Shown here: one piece after another, positions 10,005 through 19,800 of the stretch
Position numbering within the stretch: the first letter of the stretch is position 1
Layout: each line of letters opens with the position of its first letter
Program-made: the position numbers and the translations under genes
Notes under the pieces: generated by a model
What the model was told of the DNA's origin: nothing
Seen by the model: only the letters and a program-made list of their open reading frames with translations
Database searches by the model: none
NCBI GenBank assembly: GCA_016721825.1
Contig: JADKHI010000001.1
Location: 372,001-436,000, forward strand
Reading direction: 5' to 3'
DNA from: Flavobacteriales bacterium
Lineage (GTDB): Bacteria; Bacteroidota; Bacteroidia; Flavobacteriales_F; PHOS-HE28
DNA: 64,000 nucleotides

Positions 10005-10928
10005 ATGCCGATCGAACAGCGCCATATCCAAGCCCTCAGCGCCCTGGAGTTCAAGGCCCGCCAGGTGGTGGAGGGCTTTCTGGCCGGCCTGCACAAGAGC
10101 CCTTTCCACGGATTCAGCGTGGAGTTCGCCGAGCACCGCGCCTACAACCCGGGGGAAAGCACCCGCCACATCGATTGGAAGCTCTACGCCCGCACGGACA
10201 AGCTGTACGTGAAGCGCTACGAGGAGGAGACCAACCTGCGCTGCCACCTCGTGCTGGACGCCAGCAGTTCGATGTATTATCCTGCGAAGGGCGAGAGCAA
10301 GGAGTTCAACAAGGTGGAGTTCGCGGTGCACGCCGGGGCCGCCTTCATCCAACTCCTGCGCAAGCAGCGCGATGCCGTGGGTCTCACCACCTTCAGCGAT
10401 ACGGTGTTGGTGGCGGAGGAAGCCCGGAGCAACGCCGTCCACCTGCGGCACCTGATGCAGCACTTGGAGAACCTGTTGGCCACCGGCGCCCCCGACCGCG
10501 GGCAACGCACGCACATGGTGGAGGCCCTGCACGACATCGCCCAACGCGCGCACCGCCGCAGCCTGGTGGTGGTGTTGAGCGACATGCTCGATGACCAGGA
10601 CCGCGAGTCTGAGGTCTTCGATGCGCTCCAGCACCTGCGCTTCAACAAGCACGACATCATCCTCTTCCACGTAGTGGACCGCAAGCACGAACTGGAGCTC
10701 GACCTGCAGGACCGCCCCTACACCTTCGTGGACGTAGAGACCGGCGAACAGGTGAAGGCCCACCCCGCTGAGGTGCGCGAAGCCTACAAGACCGCCATGG
10801 CCGAACGCTGGCACCGCCTGAAGCTCAAGTGCGCCCAGTATCGCATCGACCTCGTCGAGGCCGACATCAACGCAGGCTTCGAACCCATCCTGCTGGAGTT
10901 CCTCACCAAGCGGGCGCGGTTGTATTGA
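10005..10928 (+). CDS. DUF58 domain-containing protein (vWA-like fold)
   Basis: A 307-residue cytoplasmic protein with the DUF58 signature near residues 42-66 (EFAEHRAYNPGESTRHIDWKLYARTDKLYVKRYEEE) and a von Willebrand A-like beginning, DASSSMYYP, which resembles a MIDAS DxSxS metal site. The second half (SLVVVLSDMLDD, ILFHVVDRKHELEL) continues the vWA fold. DUF58 proteins usually sit beside a MoxR AAA+ ATPase and help assemble or insert membrane or surface complexes. No MoxR gene is beside this one, so it may work with a partner elsewhere. It is a single gene divergent from the histidine kinase. Confidence 0.85.
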   Translation: MPIEQRHIQALSALEFKARQVVEGFLAGLHKSPFHGFSVEFAEHRAYNPGESTRHIDWKLYARTDKLYVKRYEEETNLRCHLVLDASSSMYYPAKGESKEFNKVEFAVHAGAAFIQLLRKQRDAVGLTTFSDTVLVAEEARSNAVHLRHLMQHLENLLATGAPDRGQRTHMVEALHDIAQRAHRRSLVVVLSDMLDDQDRESEVFDALQHLRFNKHDIILFHVVDRKHELELDLQDRPYTFVDVETGEQVKAHPAEVREAYKTAMAERWHRLKLKCAQYRIDLVEADINAGFEPILLEFLTKRARLY

Positions 10929-10969
10929 TCGGAGCGCAACTGATCGGCCCAGGCAACGTCTTCACTCCG

Positions 10970-12486
10970 ATGAAGCATATTGCCCTCGTTACGCCGATGT
11001 TCTTGATGATGAGTTTGGCGAACGCTCAGGTGCTTTTGGAGCGCACCCTTCTGCCCTACGAGCCGCTGCACAACCTCCCGCTCAGCAACGGCGACATTCT
11101 CCTGAATTCGGATGGCGAACAAATGGAAGCCCCGTACCACCTGTATCGTCTAGACCCACAAGGGCAGCAGGTCCTTTGGTCGAGAGAGTTCGGCAACATC
11201 AGCAACCTCTCGGCCATGACACCGGCAGTGGAACTTCCGAGCGGCAACCTGTTGTTCGGTGCGAACCATACGGATAGCACAGGGTTGCATTTCTCGATGG
11301 TCACGGTCACCGCCCAAGGCAATTTCGTTGGGGCAACTTCCTATTCGGGGCCTTCCTCCCTTTCCATCCCCAACCTACTGCTGACGAGCACTGGCGATAT
11401 CGTGGTCGGCCATTCGGCCGGTGCCGCCCAGCCTATGCGGATAATGAAGTTGGATACGATCGGCAACGTGCTCTGGGCACTGACGTGCGGCACCACCACC
11501 GATGATCTCCGCCTTTCCTCCTTGACGCAGGATGACGGAATGCTCCTCGTAGGTGCGAACGGTCTCTTGGTGCGCCTGGATACGGATGGCAACGTGCTCT
11601 GGGCCAAGCGACACCCTTCCACCAATTCCATCTTCAACATTGCCAGAGAGGCCGTGCACTTGAGCTCGGATCGCATTCTACTCTTCCTTGATGTGACCAC
11701 GAACGGGGACCGCGACCTCGGTGTTCTCAGCCTTGATGCCAGCGGCAACATGCTGCATTCCGCTCGATTCTCAGGCACAGGCATCACTACCTGGGTCCAA
11801 TTCGTTCGGGCCTGCGCCCTTTCCCCCACGACCGCAGCCTGCTACACGGACCTGTACGGTGCCAGCCAAGCACAGATCCTAGTGATAGACACCATGTGCG
11901 CGGTATCATGGTCCGCCGGCCCTCAAGGACCGCTGGTGCTATGCGGTTTCAAAAGCAGACCTATGAAAGGGACCGGCAATACGATCTGGCTTGCCGGCGG
12001 GCCATCCTACACCTACAATTCCTCAGTGCTCTATCATGTTGACCTCGACCAAACGCCATTGGGCTGTTGGTCGCCGGTCGTGTATTCGAGCGTGTACGAC
12101 GTGTTCACCCCTGTGCAGATCAACCTTACTCCTACGCTCCAGTCGGTCCAGGTGGAAACATGGTCGTTGCCCTTGCTCCCACTCATGGTCCAAACAGGAT
12201 CAGGATGCTCGACAGTGGATGTTGGGGCGGCTCCCGCCCTCTTCAATGGCGACTAAAGCGCAATACCTCAAGCCAGTTCCGAAGAAGTAGCGTTGAGTGG
12301 CCATCTGAACTCACAGGCCCGATCCACTGGCGCATCATCGATGCCTACGGACGCACAGTGGGGTCGGGCACAGGCTCGGGCAATGGCCTACGCGCACCGG
12401 TCCGTGATCTTGCCAGTGGTCTGTACACTGCCGAGGTACGCTCTGAAGGGGTCCGGCTCTCGGCCAGCTTCTTCCTGCTCGACTAG
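10970..12486 (+). CDS. secreted beta-propeller-like protein with T9SS sorting domain, frameshifted
   Basis: A secreted protein of about 505 residues beginning MKHIALVTPMFLMMSLANA (signal peptide). The body has repeated strands such as DTIGNVLWAL and DTDGNVLWAKRH, like PQQ/WD-type propellers of Bacteroidetes cell-surface proteins. The first frame stops at 12256. The homologous C-terminus (WRIIDAYGRTVGSGTGSGN, DLASGLYTAEVRS) continues in the next frame to 12486 and is a type A T9SS sorting tail. One missing base near 12250 rejoins them. The function is unknown; a surface-exposed or exported role follows from the sorting tail. Confidence 0.7.
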
Positions 12487-12522
12487 GTATCTGCACCTTT
12501 GCCGCAAAGCGTCCAACTTTTT

Positions 12523-12552
12523 TTGCTGCGTTGCGTCCGGGTCTTACATTTG
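12523..12552 (+). promoter_or_regulatory. Bacteroidetes-type promoter for tRNA-Asp
   Basis: TTG at 12523-12525, a 19-base spacer, then TACATTTG at 12545-12552, a perfect match to the Bacteroidetes -33/-7 consensus (TTG, TAnnTTTG). The mature tRNA begins 31 bases downstream, allowing a short 5' leader. Confidence 0.75.
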
Positions 12553-12582
12553 CACCCGCTTCGTTGAAAAACGGGGTCAGTC

Positions 12583-12656
12583 GGTTCGGTAGTTCAGCTG
12601 GTTAGAATGCCGCCCTGTCACGGCGGAGGTCGCGGGTTCGAGTCCCGTCCGGACCG
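12583..12656 (+). tRNA. tRNA-Asp (anticodon GTC)
   Basis: A 74-base cloverleaf. The acceptor GGTTCGG pairs with CCGGACC (one T-G pair), there is a D-arm GTTCAGCTGGTTAGAAT, an anticodon stem CCGCC/GGCGG around CTGTCAC (anticodon GTC), and a T-arm CGGGTTCGAGTCCCG. CCA is not encoded. Its last 22 bases plus CA form attL of the island that follows, so the tRNA has been kept intact by the integration. Confidence 0.97.
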
Positions 12657-12658
12657 CA
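12635..12658 (+). repeat. attL: 24-bp direct repeat inside tRNA-Asp
   Basis: This segment covers the T-loop through the 3' end of tRNA-Asp plus CA. It is identical to 38495-38518; bases flanking the match differ on both sides (G versus A before, T versus A after), so 24 bp is its full extent. Confidence 0.9.
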
Positions 12659-12665
12659 TACGTTT

Positions 12666-12711
12666 CGCCGCAATCCCAAGCATAGCAAGGGTTTGCGGCG
12701 ATTCTCGTTTT
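12666..12711 (+). terminator. island-borne terminator now serving tRNA-Asp
   Basis: CGCCGCAATCCC (12666-12677) and GGGTTTGCGGCG (12689-12700) form a 12-bp stem with one mismatch, followed by ATTCTCGTTTT. It lies just inside the left end of the element and replaces the original tRNA terminator, which was pushed to 38521. Confidence 0.75.
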
Positions 12712-12714
12712 AGG

Positions 12715-12737
12715 GGTTGTCGGATTGGTTGTCGCTT
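12715..12737 (+). repeat. left arm-type integrase-binding repeats (putative)
   Basis: Two GGTTGTCG units with a 12-bp period (12715 and 12727). The pair matches the right-end pair at 38362-38382 in sequence, period and orientation. Such paired short direct repeats inside each att site are typical arm sites of tyrosine integrases. Confidence 0.6.
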
Positions 12738-13881
12738 AGGTGCGATTCTCCTTTGTTCTCGGCCGAACTTGATCAACGTCGAAAATGGGGTGACCCAACA
12801 CCTCAGCAAGTAATCAGCGCGGAGATTGGACCATGCCGTGAAATGGGTCCCCCCCACGCTATACAGCACCGCTCCGCACCAAACGACTTTGAAAATGGGG
12901 AAGGCGGGGGGACGCTTCAATGGGGTATATGGCTGACAGACCGTTATTCCCAACACCCTTGGAAGCCGGATGGACTCAAGACTTTGAGGGCGGATTATGG
13001 CCATCACCCCCCCGGCATTGGCTTCCCGATGTGCTTGCAGGGTGGGAATCCATCACGTATACACGCGCGTGCGCCTCTGATGATCCTCCAACACTGCCAA
13101 GGGTTCGGAGGCTTGGAGCAGCTGAGTTATGCCCAGCAACTGGTGGTCCCGGCCCGAGGTGCGATCTGTGGCCTGAGCACGAATGCCGAGATAGCTGCGG
13201 ATGCTGGATAAGCATACGCGCCCTTTCCTTGGTCGCAGGTGAAGCGCTAAGACTGCATACCGATGAAGAAGTCCCCTTTGCTGCGGTATGGTCCAACGCC
13301 AAATTGATCTTTCTTGGGAAACAATGGCGGGGGGTCTTTCTCCGGTAACACTACCTGACGCACAGGAATACCCTTGGACAAAGTTGGCGGGGTGCTTCCA
13401 TGTTCGCAAGGTCCGCGATGCCACACGCGCGCGAGGCACAGTACCCCGTCAGGGCGCAGTTCTGACCCCACAAGCTGCTCGATGAAATGCTGAAGGTGGG
13501 TACACGCCCCCGGATTGGCGGAAGGTGCTAGAGGAACAGGAATGGGAAGGCGAGATATACGCATTGGCTCTGGATTGAGCGGAAGTGCATGTGGCTACCG
13601 CTTGCCAGAACCGCTGGCCAGAATAGCGGGTGGATCAATCATTGTCATTACGCCTGAGGGCATGGTGCAGGGGCCTCACGTGCGTGGAGGCGCGCGCGTT
13701 GCGCCCATGGGTACCTTATGCTCCTCCCACATTAGGTGCTTTCCAAACACACCCTGCCGCTTAGCCGGGTTTCATTCGATTGAAAGTGTGCCGCACGCGC
13801 ATGTGAAGACGTATCACTGATCAATGGGTGCGCGGAGTGCCCCGGAGAATAGTTCTACGATGGAGTACACTGGCAGTGCGG
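12738..13881. other. about 1.1 kb with no recognisable gene
   Basis: Several open frames overlap on both strands here, but none shows a family I recognise, and the antisense one nearest the tRNA is the well-known artefact peptide ending SGRDSNPRPPP. No tRNA, IS end or CRISPR repeat seen. It may be a decayed remnant at the left end of the island. Confidence 0.5.
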
Positions 13882-16800
13882 TCACCGTACTACGGTGACG
13901 TGTCGCAGTATGGTCTGTTCATCGTACCCGCACACTTCGCGGACCTTGAGGCGCCATACGTATACATCGTTCATGGCCGGAACTCCGTTGACGAAGCCGT
14001 TCCACCGTGGCTGGCCACTGGTCTGTGAGTAGATGACCTCACCCCAACGGTCGAACACGTCGAACTGGAACGACGTGGTTGTCCAGTCCACGCCCTCGAC
14101 GATGAAATCCTCATTCAGGCCATTCCCATCCGGTGAGAAAGCGTTGGGGGCGAACACGCGTACATCACGGGGCACGGTGATCACCCGACGGCCGTATCGG
14201 TGCACTGGAACTCGTTGTAGACCACGAGCATCGGAGAGTAGCTACAAGTCGAGTTGATCGCATACTGATGCCCGGGCTCGAACTGGTTGCTGCCCTGGCC
14301 ATCCCCGAACGTCCAGACGTAACTCACGGCGCCGGTGGAGAGGTTGTCGAAGTAGGCTGGAAGGATGAAGTCAGGGAGGGTGTCCAAGGCGAAGGTGAAC
14401 GCAGCGGTGGGGACAGGGTGCACTGTTACGGATGTCTCTGTGGAATCCACGCAGCCATTGCCGGACGTGACAAGCAGCTCGATGGTGTAGGCGCCCGGTG
14501 TCGTAGACGTTCGATGGTGACGCGAAGCCTGAGGTGTTGCCATCGCCAAGGTCCCAATGGTACTGGCCTGCGAACTGGCTCTGGTCCTGGAAGTAAACCC
14601 AGAGCGGGTACACCCTTCGAGCGGCGCAGCGGTGAAGGATGCCACGGGATTCGGGAGCACCCAGACCGGATGCTGGACGGTGTCCGGGCATAGGGTCACA
14701 GTGGAAAGACAGATCAATTGCACAGTATAGACCCCTGCCTGAGCATACTCATGAGCTGGCGCGGCCTGGGTGCTTACACTCCCATCACCAAAGGACCATT
14801 GATACCCCGTGAGGTTCGCTCCGAACGCTGTGAACTGGATGGTGTCGCCCGCGCAGATCGAATCCGGATCCGCCACGAAATCGAAGTCCGGCCCTGGCAA
14901 CACCGTGATCACTTGAGAAATCGAATCAGAGACACAGCCGTTGCTCACATCAAGCTCTGCCGTATAGGTGCCATCGTTGAGGAAAAGGTGTGATGGGTCC
15001 TGTGCCAAAGAGCTGAACCCATCGCCGAAGTCCCAGGCCCAGTCAGTGATGCCGACCATGGATTGCGTGAACTGGACGAGAAGCGGTTCACAACCGATCA
15101 AGGGTTGGCGTTGAAGAAGGCTGTGATCGTGTTCGGGATCACCAGCAGGGTATCCGTGTCCGAGGCGATGCCGCACGCGTTCTCTGCGACAAGGGTGATG
15201 TTGAAGATGAGCAGGGATCGAATCGGACGAATAGAAGTGCGACACCAGTGGCGTTTGGGACACCAGCGTATCGCCATCACCGAACAACCACGTGTAGGTG
15301 GTCTGCCATGCGCATGTGGTGGCATTGAAGCCCTGCACGGTATCCGGTGAGCAGATGGTATCGGTGTTGAGCAGGAGCACGGGATAGGGTACGCTGAAGA
15401 CCTTGACCGAGTCAATGGCGATGACCGTTCCGCATTGATTGGACGCGGAGAGCTGGATGGTATAGTAGATGGAATCACAGGGTGCCTGTGGGAAGGTGAT
15501 GGGCCCGGGGTTTGCGGCTGCGGATGTACCGTAGGTCTCGATGTCCCAGAGATAGTTGATCGGTAGGCCCAAGGAGTTGTTAGCGAGCGTGACCTGAAGC
15601 GGACCGCAACCGTTATCCGGCGTAAAGCTGAAGGCCACCTCTGGAACCTTGATGATCCGGATGGTCCGCGTGGTAGTATCCGTGCAACCAAAGCCACTGC
15701 CCGCTATCAACGTCACCACATAGGTGCCGGTATCCGGGTAGGCATGCTGGGGGGAAACCAAGGAACTGCCGATGCTGCCATCACCGAAGTCCCATTCGTA
15801 CGACAGGACGCCGCAAGTCGGGCAACTGGTCTGGTTGGTGAACAGGACGTTCACGTTGACGCAAGCGGTGTCGGGTGCATTGAATGCCACCAGGGACCTC
15901 GTTCACCGTGACCACGAGGCAATCTGTGTTCGGGCACAACGTGATCGGATCGGTGTAGGTGTAGCAGAAGGAATTGGAGCCAATAGCGAGCGTATCCGGC
16001 ATGAAGATCGGGGCAGGGCTCCATACGCCTCCGACCGGGGAGAAACCGCCAAGCACCTGCAAGGGCGCGTAGGCACATAGGCTGATGTCCGATCCGCATC
16101 CACCACGGGAAGCGGGAAGACGATCACTGTGAGGCTGTCCGTATCCGTGCACCCGACCTGGTCTGTTACCGTAAGGACGTAGGTGATCGAGTGGATCGCG
16201 GAACTGATCGGATCGGGGATGTTGGTGGCGCTCAATGCCGTCGCGGGTGTCCACAGGAACGTATGAGGGGCTGTACCTCCATTGGCCCCTCCGGTGAGCT
16301 GCACGGTCTGGAACATGCACATGCTGGTATCCTGCACCACGGCCATGTCCTCCAAACCAGTGACCGTGACGTTCGCTGTGTCCGTGTCTGTGCACCCATT
16401 GGCATCGGTGACAAGAAGGACGTAGGTACCGGTCGCGATTACTGAGTGCTTGCTTGTGGGCAGGAAAATGCCGGTGGTGGGGGTCAACTGTAGCGCGTAC
16501 CCCGGCAGGCCCTGGATGGCAGAACCGTGGTCGTATCACCGCAAGCCACGGTCACATCACCACCCGCATCAGCCACGGGCAAGGCATGCACCGTGAGCGT
16601 AGCTGTCGGAGGCATCCGGACATGGACCAGCCCCATCAGGGTCGTCCGTGGTCCATGTGAGCACTACCGTGGTTGCGAATTCCGAAGGAGCGGCCGTGTA
16701 CGTGGTCTGGGGGGCTGAACTGTTCGCGAAGGTGCCAGCGCCACCGGACCAGTTGCCCGTTCCATTGGTGATCGCCGTGATGCTGACCGGATCGGGTCCA

Positions 16801-19800
16801 CAGGTCACGTAGGGCCCTCCGGCATCAGCCGTTGCAGCTTCGAGCACCGTCATGAAGGCCGTATCGGTAACGATGGGACATGGACCTGAACCATCAGGGT
16901 CAACGGTCGTCCAGATGACGCTACGGTTGTACCCGCTTCGCGGGTTTGGCGTATAGGTGGTCGTGGTCGCAGAGGGTCAAGATTGTCCCTGCACCACCGG
17001 CCTCCACCGCCCGGTGTAGTGGTCACACTGATATCCTCGGAGCCGTTACTGCATGCACCGTATGGACCTCCGGCAGTGCGCGTAGCAGGCGCGGGGATCG
17101 TGAGGTCCGCAGTGGAGGAATCACCTGGCAGGGTCCAGCGCCATCCGGATCATCGGTGGTCCAGGTGAGTGTGACCGTGGTACCCATCTCGGCAATGGAA
17201 GGTGTGTAGCTGGTGCTCCGGGTCCGAACTGTCGGCATAGATCCACTTCCACCGCTCCACTCACCAGTGCCATTCGTGGTGGCGTTCAGTGCAACAGGGG
17301 CTGGGCCGCAAACCTCATAGGTCCGCCCGCATTCGCGATAGCAGCTTCGAGCACCGTCATGAAGGCCGTGTCGGTAACGATAGGACATGGACCTGAACCA
17401 TCAGGGTCAACGGTCGTCCATATGTTAGCCACTGTGGTGCCCGCTTCGCTGGGTGCTGGGGTGTACGTGGTGGTGGTAGCAGATGGACCAAGATCGTTCC
17501 CAAGCCGCCCGCCCACGCTCCACCGCCCGGAGTGGTGGTCACACTGATATCCTCGGAACTGTTGCTGCACACACTGTACGGGCCTCGGCTATCGCGGTGG
17601 CTGGTATGGAGATGGTCAGGTCAGCCGGTCGAAGGCCTAAACTGGGACCAGCGCCATCCGGATCGAAGGTGTTCCACGTGAGGGTGACCGTTGTACCGAG
17701 CTCCGAAGCGGCAGGAGTATAGGTCGTGCCGGGGTCCGCGTTATCGGCGAAGATGCCTGCTCCACCTGTCCATTCGCCGGTGCCATTTGTTGTGGCGTTG
17801 AGCGTTACCGGGTCCGTTCCGCATACCTCATAGGGTCCCGCTGCATCCGCGATCGCAGCCTCAAGCACAAATACAAAGGCCGTGTCGGTCACCAAGGGGC
17901 AAGGGCCTGCTCCGTCGGGATCAACGGTTGACCAGATGATCTCGACCGTGGTTCCTGCTTCGCTCGGATTCCAAGAAAGATACCCAGACCACCTGCCCAT
18001 GATCCAGCACCGGTTGTGGTGGCCACGCTGATGGAGACCGAACTATTGCTGCACACGGTGTAGGGTCCTGCCGCAAGTGCGGTGGCAGGTGTCGCGATCG
18101 AAAGGACCCGGCGCCATCCGGGTCGGAGGTGGTCCAGGTGAGGGTGACGTTAGTTCCGACCTCCGACGGGCCGGGCGTGTAGCTCGTAGCCGGGTCCGTG
18201 CTGTCGGCGAAGGATCCTGCTCCTCCCGTCCATGCACCGGCGCCATTCGCGATGGCGGTGATAGCGATCAGCGCTGTACCGCACGTGGCATAAGGGCCAC
18301 CCGCATCGGCCGTTGCCGCGTCGTTCACAACCACTTCAAGGGTATCACTATCCGAGCAGTTGTTCCCGTCCGTGTAGGTATAGGTCAATGGGAAGGCACC
18401 TACCGCAACCGGCGTGAAAGAACCGTTCGTGACACCCGTAGACCACATTCCACCGGGAGGGGTTGGAGCCAGCACCAGCGGTCCGCCATTCAGACAAAGC
18501 GTGGTGTCGTTACCAGCGTCCGCAACCGGGGCCGTGTTCACTGTGACCACTGTTGATGCAGAAGCTGCCGTGCAGGGACCATTGCCGTCAGGATCCGTGG
18601 TGGTCCATGTGAGGGTGACGTTGGTGCCCGATTCGCTGGGGGCTGGCGTATAGGTCGTGCTCGAACTTGTCGCATCCGCATAAGTGCCCGCACCTCCGCT
18701 CCAGTTGCCCGGATTGTTGGTCGTCGCATTCAGGGTCAGCGAGGCGTTGCTACACCGAGGCGGTCGCTGGCAATGAGGCCGTGGCGGGTGGATTCACGAT
18801 GACCAAGGCCGTGTCACTGGCACTGGGCAGGGTCCTGGGCCATCAGGGTCCGTGGTGGTCCATGTAGTGACCCGCGTGGTCAGGAGGGTCACCGAGGTCG
18901 GATAGGTGTATGTGCTGTTCAGCGTGTTGGGTGTACTGAACGAGCCGATGTTGCCCACTGACGACCAGGAGCCCGGGCCGTTCGCCAAGGCCGCAATTGC
19001 GATCGGACCGGTGCCACAGGTGGTGTAAGGTCCACCCGCATTGGCCGTTGCTGCAGGGCTTGCGGAAACCACCATTGGCGATCCAAAGCCCGTCCCTGTA
19101 CAATTGGCATCGGCAAGCGCCGTGATGGAATACGTTCCGTTCGGCGCGTTGGTAACGTGTGGTAGAGAGGTGGGATGGTTCTTGATCGTTGTTGTATTCG
19201 ACCCGTCAAACAGCTGAAGGTCCATGGGCCCGTACTGGTGAAGGTGAAGGTGACGTTGGGGTTCGGGACCGAGGTGCAGTAAACGCCTCCACCGCTTGCG
19301 GCAGCCGTGGGCAAAGGTGTTACGGTCACACTCGCTGTACTCGTTACGGCGACGCAAGGCCCATTGACATCCGGATCGTTCGTTGTCCATGTGAGCGTGA
19401 CCGTGGTGCCCACTTGTGCGCTGGTGGGCGTGAAGGTGGTGCTGGCCACGCTCGCGTTCGCGAAGGTGCCTGCCGGCGAGGTCCATTGTCCCGGGCCGCT
19501 GGCCACCGCGGTGATGTTCACGGGTGCCACGTCACAGGTGGCGTAGGGCCCTCCGGCATTGGCCGTGGCAGCTTGGTTAATGGTGACGTTCGTGGCAGCC
19601 GTGGCCGATTGGCATGGACCGGCACCGTCCGATCGGTGGTGGTCCAGGTGAGCGTGAACGTGGTGCCTCCGTCTGTCGGTCCCGGTTGGTAAGAGGTGCT
19701 TGCCGTGCTCGCGTTCGTGAATGAACCAGAGCCTGTTGTGGTCCATGTTCCCGGGGTGTTCGTTGTGGTCGCGATGTTAACGGGTGCTTTGCTACAGCCG

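Noticed and set aside
12618..13007. Antisense open frame of 129 codons ending SGRDSNPRPPP
   Set aside because: This ending is the well-known false peptide made by reading the antisense strand of a tRNA gene; the frame overlaps tRNA-Asp.
13247..13564. Minus-strand frame of 105 codons in the gene-less region
   Set aside because: No family resemblance, no plausible start context, and equally long frames exist on the other strand.
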